Positions 57,197 through 64,000 of a stretch of DNA of 64,000 nt are shown here, piece after piece. Location: contig JABTUN010000003.1 of NCBI GenBank assembly GCA_015075365.1, positions 1,099,060 to 1,163,059 on the forward strand, in the 5' to 3' direction. Below the pieces are notes generated by a model, which saw only the letters and a list, made by a program, of their open reading frames with translations, was not told the origin of the DNA and did not search any database. Source of the DNA: Verrucomicrobiaceae bacterium (GTDB lineage Bacteria > Verrucomicrobiota > Verrucomicrobiia > Verrucomicrobiales > Verrucomicrobiaceae). The translations under genes and the position numbers were made by a program. The first letter of the stretch is position 1. Every line of letters starts with the position of its first letter.

Positions 57197-59710
57197 ATGA
57201 GACACGTCCTTCTGCTCCCCTTCCTCCTCGCCTCACCGCTTTCCGCCGCTGAGGTTTTTGAAGCCGCGCTCGGCCGCGAGACCGAGCTGCCGGGCGGCAA
57301 GGAGGCCGACGGCATCCGCGGTGACTTCGTGCTGCGCAGCGACAAGGTGGAGGCGGTGATCTCCCACAACGCGCCGAACCGCCGCGCGAACATGAGCACC
57401 TTCTACGGTGAGGATGGCGTCACGCCGGGCGCGCTTTACGATCTGACGCTGCGCGGCGCGAACAACGACCAGCTTGTCGTTTACAGCCCCTGCGGGCACG
57501 GTCATGTCAGCTATGTGAGGATCGCCAATGTCCGGGAGGAGGGCAGCGCGGCGGTCGAGTCCGTCACCACCGCTGCGAAAAACGGCGGTGTCTTCAAACG
57601 GCATGAATACCGCGTGCGGGACGGCACGCAGGGCATCTTCATCACCACGGTGCTGCGCAACGAGACGGACAAGCCGCAGAAGGTGAACACGAAGGCGGAC
57701 TTCACCCGCTTTGACAGCACGGGGACGACGAGCGACGGCATGTTCTGGGCGGACGCCATCAATCCAGCGCACAAGTGCGGTTATGTGACCGGCACGCTGA
57801 ATGTCACCGGCGCGAACAATGTGCAGGACACGCTGGAGCTGGCTCCAGGGCAGGAGGTGGTGCTCTCACGCTTCTTTGCCATCGGCACCTCGCCTGCGCA
57901 GGCTGTTGGCGAGTTCCGCGCCGTCAAAGGTGTGAAGGTGGGGACGGTCACGGGACAAATCGTCGGTCCGGATGGCAAAGGTGTGGCCACGGCGTCGATC
58001 CTCGTGCCGGATGGCAACAAGACGATCACCGCCTATCCCGATGCGGAGGGCAAATTCAGCCTCAAGCTGCCGCTCGGACCGGTGGAGCTTGCCGTGACGG
58101 ACCTGGGCCGTCCTGATGCCAGGATCAGCCTCACCGTCGCTGAAGGCAGCACCACCGCGCCGAAAGTGACCATGCAGGCCGCCGCAGGCATCCGTTTCGC
58201 CATCACCGGCGAGGATGGCAGGCCCATCCCCTGCAAGGCGCACTTCACGCCGCTGGATGCCAGCGCGCCGAAACTCAATCTCGGCCCCAAATGGCGCGCG
58301 CACGGCTGCGCGGACCAGTATCACAGCGAGAACGGCCATTTCACGCAGCAGCTCCCGCCGGGCCAGTACCGTGTCGTCGTCGTGCGCGGGCCGGAGTACG
58401 GTCACATCGCGAAGGACATCACGATCGAGGCCGGCAGGACCGTGGAGTTCAAAGGCACGTTGCAGCGCCTCGTGGACACGAAGGGCTGGATCAGCACCGA
58501 CTTCCATAACCACAGCACGCCCAGCGGCGACAACGTGTGCGACACGGACGGACGCATCATCAACATCGCGGCGGAGCACCTTGAATTCGCGCCCACGACC
58601 GAGCACAACCGCCTCTACGACTGGGAGCCCACGATCAAGGCCCTCGGCCTCGAAAACCACATCAAGACGGTCAAGGGCATGGAACTGACCGGCAGCCGCC
58701 AGCACTTCAACGCCTTCCCCTTCGAGCCTGACCCGCTCAAGCAGGACGGCGGCGCTCCGGTGTGGAATGACGACCCGCGCATCACCGCCCTGACGCTGCG
58801 CCGCTGGCAGGGTGAGCGCGCGGACCGCTGGATTCAGTTCAACCACCCGGATCTGGCCAACATGTTCACCGACCGCGATAGCGACGGCGTGCGCGACGGC
58901 GGTTTTGTCGGTGTGGGCGGCATGATCGACGGCAGCGAGTCCCAAAACGGCCCCGGCACCGACATCCTGGCCGAGGCGCCCTTCAAGCTCAGCCGGCCTG
59001 CCGGTTCCCTGGCGACGAAGGCCAGCACCGTGCGCGAATTCGTCTGGCGGCAGCTTTTGAACCAGGGCCTGCGCCTCGTCGCCGTCGGCGTGGCGGACGC
59101 GCACAGCGTGTATGGCAATGGAGTCGGTTGCTGGCGCTGTTACCTGCCCTCCAGCACCGACGAACCGTCGAAGATCGACTGGGCGGAGCTTTCCCCGCAT
59201 GCCAAGGCCGGCCACATGATCCTCACCACCGGCCCCTACCTCGAGGTCACGACGCAGAACGGCAAGATCGCCGGGGATGATGACCGCTGCACGGGCGGCA
59301 TCGACCTCCAGGTGCGTGTGCAGTGCACCGACTGGATGGATATCGACCGTGTCCAGGTGCTGGTGAACAGCCGTCCTGATCCGAAGCTCAATTTCACCCG
59401 CGCATCTCACCCGAAGATGTTCAAAGATGGCGTGGTGAAGTTTGATGAAAAACTCCACATCCCGCTCCAGCACGACGCCCATCTCATCGTGGTGGCCATC
59501 GACGAGGACGGCAATCAGGCGGTCGGCTACGGCACCAGCGACTATGCCAAAATGCGCCCCTGCGCCTACAACAACCCCATTTACGTCGATGCGGACGGCG
59601 GCGGCTTCACGCCGAACTACGACACGCTCGGCTTCGACCTGCCGGTGGGCGGTTTGAACGCCGACAAGGCCAAGGCGATGCTGGAACGCGCCGGGTTGGG
59701 GAAGGAGTGA
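57197..59710 (+). CDS. Secreted CehA/McbA-type PHP metallohydrolase
   Basis: An 837-aa exported protein with a signal peptide (MRHVLLLPFLLASPLSA). Residues about 20-230 form a beta-rich N-terminal region, 230-425 contain two carboxypeptidase-regulatory-like beta domains (TGQIVGPDGKGVATASI; IRFAITGEDGRPIPCKAHF), and from 430 comes a PHP phosphoesterase domain. Its first metal motif is DFHNHST with Asp435, His437 and His439, followed by TEHN and VADAHS. CehA/McbA members cleave carbamates or phosphate esters; this PVC form has no known substrate. It stands alone on its strand. Confidence 0.87.
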   Translation: MRHVLLLPFLLASPLSAAEVFEAALGRETELPGGKEADGIRGDFVLRSDKVEAVISHNAPNRRANMSTFYGEDGVTPGALYDLTLRGANNDQLVVYSPCGHGHVSYVRIANVREEGSAAVESVTTAAKNGGVFKRHEYRVRDGTQGIFITTVLRNETDKPQKVNTKADFTRFDSTGTTSDGMFWADAINPAHKCGYVTGTLNVTGANNVQDTLELAPGQEVVLSRFFAIGTSPAQAVGEFRAVKGVKVGTVTGQIVGPDGKGVATASILVPDGNKTITAYPDAEGKFSLKLPLGPVELAVTDLGRPDARISLTVAEGSTTAPKVTMQAAAGIRFAITGEDGRPIPCKAHFTPLDASAPKLNLGPKWRAHGCADQYHSENGHFTQQLPPGQYRVVVVRGPEYGHIAKDITIEAGRTVEFKGTLQRLVDTKGWISTDFHNHSTPSGDNVCDTDGRIINIAAEHLEFAPTTEHNRLYDWEPTIKALGLENHIKTVKGMELTGSRQHFNAFPFEPDPLKQDGGAPVWNDDPRITALTLRRWQGERADRWIQFNHPDLANMFTDRDSDGVRDGGFVGVGGMIDGSESQNGPGTDILAEAPFKLSRPAGSLATKASTVREFVWRQLLNQGLRLVAVGVADAHSVYGNGVGCWRCYLPSSTDEPSKIDWAELSPHAKAGHMILTTGPYLEVTTQNGKIAGDDDRCTGGIDLQVRVQCTDWMDIDRVQVLVNSRPDPKLNFTRASHPKMFKDGVVKFDEKLHIPLQHDAHLIVVAIDEDGNQAVGYGTSDYAKMRPCAYNNPIYVDADGGGFTPNYDTLGFDLPVGGLNADKAKAMLERAGLGKE

Positions 59711-59722
59711 TGTCGAATGAGC

Positions 59723-59758
59723 GGGGCCGCCTGCCAGACGGCAAATTCGGCCCTATTT
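59723..59758 (+). terminator. Two-tier hairpin after the PHP hydrolase
   Basis: An outer stem GGGCCG/CGGCCC (59724-59729 with 59748-59753) encloses an inner TGCC/GGCA stem, followed by TATTT. It begins 13 bases after the stop codon and could terminate the gene before feoA. Confidence 0.45.
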
Positions 59759-59840
59759 CGCCCATTGCGTCCGCATGACTGCTCGTTAGCCTCGGTCACC
59801 CGTGCGACAGAGTCTCATTTGCAGCCACGTTCTTCCTTCC

Positions 59841-60077
59841 ATGCCTTCCACCCTCGCTGAACTCCCCATCGGCACCGATGCCATCGTGCAGGCCATGCCC
59901 ACCGGTCGCTCCTGCCTGACCCGCCTGCGGGAAATGGGCATCGTTCCCGGCACCCGCGTCCGCGTGACCCGCCGCGCCCCGCTGGGCGAGCCAATCGAGA
60001 TCAGCGTGCGTGGCTCCCAGCTTTCCATGCGCAACCACGAGGCGGCTTTCATTGCCATCGCTCCCGTCGCCGCATGA
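59841..60077 (+). CDS. feoA: Ferrous iron transport protein FeoA
   Basis: A 78-aa SH3-like cytoplasmic protein that helps FeoB. MPSTLAELPIGTDAIV at the start and CLTRLREMGIVPGTRVRVTR (about residues 31-50) are typical. The start at 59841 is chosen over one at 59802. The last codons overlap the feoB start by 4 bases (ATGA), so translation is coupled. I see no Fur-box-like palindrome upstream, and no feoC follows. Confidence 0.93.
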   Translation: MPSTLAELPIGTDAIVQAMPTGRSCLTRLREMGIVPGTRVRVTRRAPLGEPIEISVRGSQLSMRNHEAAFIAIAPVAA

Positions 60078-62158
60078 GCACCGCAGCCGCTGAGACGCCG
60101 CTCATCGCCATCGTGGGGAACCCGAACTCGGGCAAGACCACGCTCTTCAATCTGCTCACCGGCCTCAAGCAAAAGGTGGCGAACTACCCCGGCGTCACCG
60201 TCGAAAAGAAGATCGGCGAGTGCTACAGCCAGCACGGCAAAAAACTGCGGCTGATCGACCTGCCGGGCGCTTACAGCCTGAACGCCCGCTCGCCCGACGA
60301 AGCCGTTTTGCGTGATGTCTTGCTCGGAAGACGCCCCGAGACCCCGCGGCCGGACCGCGTCGTGTGCGTGGTCGATTCGGCGAACTTGGAGCGAAACCTC
60401 TATCTCGTCTCCCAAGTGCTCGAACTCGGCCTGCCGACCATTTTGGTGCTCAACATGGTCGATGTGGCTGAACAACGCGAATGGCGCATCGACGCCGCGA
60501 AGCTCAGCGAGCTCCTCGGCATCCCGGTGGTCAAAACACAGGCCGTGACCGGTCAGGGCCTCATCGAGCTGAAACTCGCGCTCAGCCGCGATGACGTGCC
60601 CGCCACGAAGTGGCAAAGCGCCGTCATCCCCGCTGGCGTGCGTGCCGCTTTGGAGAGCAGTCGCGGCCCGCTTTGCGAAACGGGCGCGATTCATGCCAAG
60701 GCCTCGCTGCTGGAGCCGCTCTACCTTCTCTCCGGTCACGATCCCACGCACTACGGCCTCGCCGATGCGCAGATGAACCGCATTCACGAGTTGCGAAAGA
60801 GCATCGACGCCGCCTTTCCCGGCTGGGAGGACGATCTCGTGGCCGAAAGGTATCGCAGCATCGAAACTCTCTGTGCCGACGTGCTGAAGCGGCCCGATCA
60901 GGAGAAGGAAACCATCACCGACAAGCTCGACCGCATCTTCCTGCATCCCGTGCTCGGCTTTGCGTGTCTTCTGCTCGTCCTCGGCATTCTTTTTTACCTC
61001 ATGTTCAGCGCGGCTGAAGGCCCCATGAACTGGATCGATGGAGAGTTTAAAAAGTTCGGCATGAAGGTCGAAGGCTTCATGGGCCCCGGCGACCTGCGTG
61101 ACCTCATTGTCAATGGCGTCGTGCCCGGCGTCAGCGGCGTGGTCATCTTCCTGCCGCAGATTTTGATCCTCTTCTTCTTCATCGGCATCCTCGAGGACAC
61201 CGGTTACATGTCGCGACTCGCTTTCATCATGGACTGGCTGATGAGCAAGGTGGGGCTCAATGGGAAGTCGTTTTTGCCCTTCCTCAGCTCCTACGCCTGC
61301 GCCGTGCCCGGTGTCATGGCCGCCCGCACGATCGACAATCCCAAGGACCGCCTCGTCACCATCCTCATCGCCCCGCTCGCGTCCTGCTCGGCGCGACTGC
61401 CAGTGTACTCGCTGCTCATCGCCGTGCTGTTTCCCACGAAGGAAGTCGGCGCGTGGATGCAGGCCGGCATCATGCTCTCGCTCTATGCGCTCGGCACCGG
61501 CAGCGCCTTCATCTTCGCGTGGATCTTCAGCAAGACCGTCATGAAGGGCGAGGCCAGCCCGATGATCCTCGAAATGCCGCCGTACAAGCGGCCCGCGCTC
61601 AAATCCATCCTCCTGCTCGTGTGGCAGCGGGCGAAGGCCTTCCTCGTGCGTGCCGGCACCATCATCCTCGGCATCTCCATCCTCATCTGGGCCGCCTCCA
61701 CCTACCCGAAGACCGACACCGAGGACAAATCGCTGCAACTCGCCAACAGCTTCGCAGGCAAAGCCGGCCACTTCATCGAGCCCGCCATCGCACCGCTCGG
61801 CTACGATTGGAAAATCGGCATTGGCCTCATCGGCAGCTTCGCCGCCCGTGAGGTCTTCAATTCCACCATGAGCGTCGTCTATGCCGTCGAAAGCGAGGAC
61901 GACGAAAACCTCGACCCGCTGCGCGACAAGCTCGCCTCCGAGCGCCGCCCTGATGGCAAGCCCGTCTATTCCCCTCTCGTCTGCCTCAGCCTGCTCGTCT
62001 TCTACGTCTTCGCCATGCAGTGCGTCAGCACCATCGCCATTGTGAAACGCGAAACCGGCTCCTGGAAGTGGGCGCTCCTCCAGCTCGGCTACATGACCGG
62101 CACGGCCTATGTCCTGAGCCTCCTCGTGTATCAAATCGGCACCGCGATGGGGTATTGA
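60074..62158 (+). CDS. feoB: Ferrous iron transporter FeoB
   Basis: A 694-aa inner-membrane Fe(II) transporter with an N-terminal G domain: G1 GNPNSGKTT (residues 15-23), G3 DLPGAYS, G4-like LNMVD. The membrane part has two gate halves with about eight helices, and the conserved LPFLSSYACAVPGVMAARTI. Length is slightly under the classical 770 aa because the linker and C-terminal tail are short. It forms an operon with feoA. Uptake of ferrous iron suggests the organism meets low-oxygen conditions. Confidence 0.97.
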   Translation: MSTAAAETPLIAIVGNPNSGKTTLFNLLTGLKQKVANYPGVTVEKKIGECYSQHGKKLRLIDLPGAYSLNARSPDEAVLRDVLLGRRPETPRPDRVVCVVDSANLERNLYLVSQVLELGLPTILVLNMVDVAEQREWRIDAAKLSELLGIPVVKTQAVTGQGLIELKLALSRDDVPATKWQSAVIPAGVRAALESSRGPLCETGAIHAKASLLEPLYLLSGHDPTHYGLADAQMNRIHELRKSIDAAFPGWEDDLVAERYRSIETLCADVLKRPDQEKETITDKLDRIFLHPVLGFACLLLVLGILFYLMFSAAEGPMNWIDGEFKKFGMKVEGFMGPGDLRDLIVNGVVPGVSGVVIFLPQILILFFFIGILEDTGYMSRLAFIMDWLMSKVGLNGKSFLPFLSSYACAVPGVMAARTIDNPKDRLVTILIAPLASCSARLPVYSLLIAVLFPTKEVGAWMQAGIMLSLYALGTGSAFIFAWIFSKTVMKGEASPMILEMPPYKRPALKSILLLVWQRAKAFLVRAGTIILGISILIWAASTYPKTDTEDKSLQLANSFAGKAGHFIEPAIAPLGYDWKIGIGLIGSFAAREVFNSTMSVVYAVESEDDENLDPLRDKLASERRPDGKPVYSPLVCLSLLVFYVFAMQCVSTIAIVKRETGSWKWALLQLGYMTGTAYVLSLLVYQIGTAMGY

Positions 62159-62491
62159 CCGGAGGGCGGGATTGTATTCCCGCCAAGTGTTCGGGTCTAT
62201 TGTTCACGCGGTGCCTCACGGCTTCGCACCCCCTTCACCCTCTCAAATGGGCCCGAATGCAATCCGGCCCTCCGATGATGCTCAGAAGGCTGCTGAGGCA
62301 CTTGGGCGACGCCTGAGTGGAATGAGGCTGCCCCGCCGCCTGGAAACGGACAGACTTTTGAGAATCTCAAGCCGGATACGGCGGGACTGATGAGACCGGG
62401 AGCCACGCGAAGGTACATGCAGGGAAGGAGCTGCGGGAGCGCGCGATGAGCGACTTGAAACTTGGCTGCGAAACTCTAACCCTGTGCCGCC
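62159..62491. other. Non-coding region between feoB and an FmdB-like gene
   Basis: These 333 bases hold no credible gene. At 62165-62184 a hairpin GGCGGGA/TCCCGCC with a 6-base loop follows the feoB stop and may act in termination although no T tract follows. The remainder, including an AGAATCTCAAGCC segment near 62360, shows no motif I recognise. Open frames on both strands give Arg/Pro/His-rich products without family features. Confidence 0.5.
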
Positions 62492-62716
62492 ATGCCCACC
62501 TACGTTTACGAAACCATCCCAGAGACCGAAGGCGAGACGCCGAAGCGCTTTGAAGTGCGCCAGAGCATGAAGGACGCGCCATTCACGCATCATCCGGACA
62601 ACGGAACGCCAGTGCGCCGGGTGCCGGTGGGCGGCACGGGCCTGATGGGCGGTGGCGGCAGCTCCCCAGCCCCACGTGGCGGCGGCGGCTGCGGCAGCGG
62701 CTGCGGGTGCCACTGA
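62492..62716 (+). CDS. FmdB-like small protein lacking the zinc-ribbon cysteines
   Basis: A 74-aa protein that begins MPTYVYETI, like FmdB/CxxC_CxxC_SSSS zinc-ribbon proteins (MPTYEYxCxxCG), but the Cys pairs are replaced by ETIPETEGETPKRFE. The RFEVRQSMKDAPFTHHPDNG segment keeps the spacing of the family. The C-terminus, after a Gly-rich stretch, is GCGSGCGCH, so the only cysteines are now at the end. The function of FmdB-like proteins is not established. It starts 62 bases before the ABC-F gene. Confidence 0.8.
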   Translation: MPTYVYETIPETEGETPKRFEVRQSMKDAPFTHHPDNGTPVRRVPVGGTGLMGGGGSSPAPRGGGGCGSGCGCH

Positions 62717-62777
62717 GCAGGAGGAGCGGATTTTTGCGCTGACTTTTAACGCGGGTCCGGCTACTGGCGTGGCCCCC

Positions 62778-64000
62778 ATGTCGTCCCCCACCACTCAAGC
62801 TGTCATCTCCGCGAAAGACCTGCGCCTGCAATTCGGCCTGCAGCAGGTCTTCAACGACGCCACGATGAGCGTGCATGAGGGCGAGAAGCTCGGGCTCGTC
62901 GGCCGGAATGGCAGCGGCAAGACCAGCCTCATGCGCATCATCGCAGGCGTGGAGAATCCGGACAGCGGCACCGTTTCACGCCGCAATGGCATGATCGTGG
63001 GCTATCTGGCGCAGGAGTTCACGCTCGATGAAGAGGCCACGGTGCTCGAAAACGTGCGTTCGGGGGCTCAAGCCCTCATCGACATGGTTTCGCGCTACGA
63101 GTCCGGCGACTACAAACCGGAGCAGGAGGCCGATTTGCTGCACCAGATTCAGCTTCACGATGGATGGGGAGTTGAGACACGCATCACCACCGCGATTAAC
63201 GAGCTCGGTGTGCCTGCTTCGGACCGCCTTGTGAAAGGCCTGTCCGGTGGCGAGAAGCGTCGCGTAGCCCTCGCCCGCACACTGGTGGCCCAGCCCGACC
63301 TGCTGCTGCTCGACGAGCCCACGAACCATCTCGACGCCGAGTCCATCGAATGGCTGGAGAAGTTCCTGCGCGACTTCAGCGGCGCGGTGCTCTTTGTCAC
63401 GCACGACCGCTACTTCCTCGACCGCATCGCCACGCGGATCATCGAGATCGACGACGCCCGCATCTACAGCCATCCGGGCAACTACAGCGCGTATTTGGAG
63501 AGCAAGGCGCTGCGTGAATCCGTTGAAGCGAATACCGAACGCCGCCGCCAGGCCTATCTGCGGCATGAGCTGGAGTTTGTGCGGGCTGGTGTGAAGGCGC
63601 AGCGCAGCAAGGCACGCACGCGATTGGATGAGTTTGAGCGCGTGGCAGCCCTCGATGCACCGGAGGAGGAGCTGGTGATGAATTTGATCATCCCGCCCGC
63701 ACCGCCGCTCGCGAACACGGTCGTCGAGGCGAAGGACATCGGCGCGCATGTTGGTGATCGCTGGCTTTTCAGTCACTTGGACCTCAGTTTCGAGCCCGGC
63801 ACCTGCACCGGCATCATCGGCCGCAATGGTTTGGGCAAAACGACCCTGCTGCGCATCCTGATGGGTGAGCAACAACCCGCCGAAGGCTCGGTGGTGATCG
63901 GCAAGCGCACCGTCTTCAACTATGTCGATCAGCAGCGCCTGCTGCTCGATCCTGAAAAGAGCGTGATGGAGGAGGTGGCGGGGCCGAACAGCGACTTCGT
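62778..64000 (+). CDS. ABC-F family ATPase (Uup/EttA-like), cut by window end
   Basis: The first 407 residues of a cytoplasmic ABC-F protein. First ATPase domain: Walker A GRNGSGKT (42-49), signature LSGGE, Walker B LLLLDEPTNHLD and the His-loop THDRY. The interdomain linker contains the charged YLRHELEFVRAGVKAQRSK typical of the P-site tRNA-interaction motif region. The second domain begins with Walker A GRNGLGKT (about 352-359). No membrane segments. ABC-F proteins act on the ribosome or, in Uup, on DNA structures; the LESKALRESVEANTERRRQ linker is more Uup-like. The C-terminus, which could separate these, is outside the window. Confidence 0.92.
   Translation, partial: MSSPTTQAVISAKDLRLQFGLQQVFNDATMSVHEGEKLGLVGRNGSGKTSLMRIIAGVENPDSGTVSRRNGMIVGYLAQEFTLDEEATVLENVRSGAQALIDMVSRYESGDYKPEQEADLLHQIQLHDGWGVETRITTAINELGVPASDRLVKGLSGGEKRRVALARTLVAQPDLLLLDEPTNHLDAESIEWLEKFLRDFSGAVLFVTHDRYFLDRIATRIIEIDDARIYSHPGNYSAYLESKALRESVEANTERRRQAYLRHELEFVRAGVKAQRSKARTRLDEFERVAALDAPEEELVMNLIIPPAPPLANTVVEAKDIGAHVGDRWLFSHLDLSFEPGTCTGIIGRNGLGKTTLLRILMGEQQPAEGSVVIGKRTVFNYVDQQRLLLDPEKSVMEEVAGPNSDF

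Overview
The window looks like a chromosome segment of a high-GC member of the Verrucomicrobiota, probably order Verrucomicrobiales and near Prosthecobacter/Verrucomicrobium. This is an inference from gene content. PVC-superphylum secreted families are dense here: PSCyt1/DUF1549/DUF1553 cytochrome, PVC-type membrane-bound dehydrogenase with HEAT repeats and a C-terminal haem site, DUF1080, ceramidase-like, CehA-type PHP hydrolase, DUF4838 and FAD-dependent 'GGxxAG' oxidoreductases. They surround a conserved translation/transcription core. No 16S gene is present to confirm the lineage.

Layout. 1-3.8 kb: start of a YHYH protein, an unknown 167-aa protein, trmD, an SGNH-like protein and a lipoprotein L,D-transpeptidase. 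4.1-13.0 kb: mostly plus-strand secreted enzymes (FAD oxidoreductase, alpha/beta hydrolase, alcohol dehydrogenase, pyruvyl-transferase-like protein, DUF4838 protein, metallophosphoesterase, Dabb protein). 13.0-17.5 kb: a minus-strand group with a tightly spaced FAD oxidoreductase / HpcH-type aldolase / ceramidase-like operon. 17.6-24.6 kb: a P-loop NTPase, a haem lipoprotein with a membrane protein, a TPR-redoxin fusion and a large FtsX-type permease.

24.7-38.2 kb is the core: promoter, tRNA-Thr, tuf, tRNA-Trp, secE, nusG, rplK, rplA, rplJ, rplL, rpoB, rpoC, closed by a strong terminator. The intergenic spaces after tuf, rplJ and rplL hold hairpins, including two mutually exclusive ones between rplL and rpoB. 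Almost none of these genes has a visible Shine-Dalgarno motif.

38.2-47.3 kb: moaC, a dienelactone hydrolase, a TraB/Tiki-like protein, a large PSCyt1/DUF1549/DUF1553 protein, a GYF-RDD membrane protein and a secreted zinc metalloprotease. 47.4-57.1 kb: a DUF1080 protein, a LysM/YkuD protein lacking its catalytic cysteine, efp, a double-domain ModA-like binding protein, a LURP-one-like protein, the PVC dehydrogenase (whose HEAT region has foreign-looking base composition) and a DUF1624-like membrane protein. 57.2-64.0 kb: a PHP hydrolase, feoA-feoB, an FmdB-like small protein and an ABC-F ATPase cut by the window end.

I see no CRISPR array, insertion sequence, prophage or recognisable defence system. 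The less ordinary signals are small: REP-like hairpins, AT-rich word repeats that enter coding sequence in frame, the rplL-rpoB leader, and several enzymes with missing catalytic residues.
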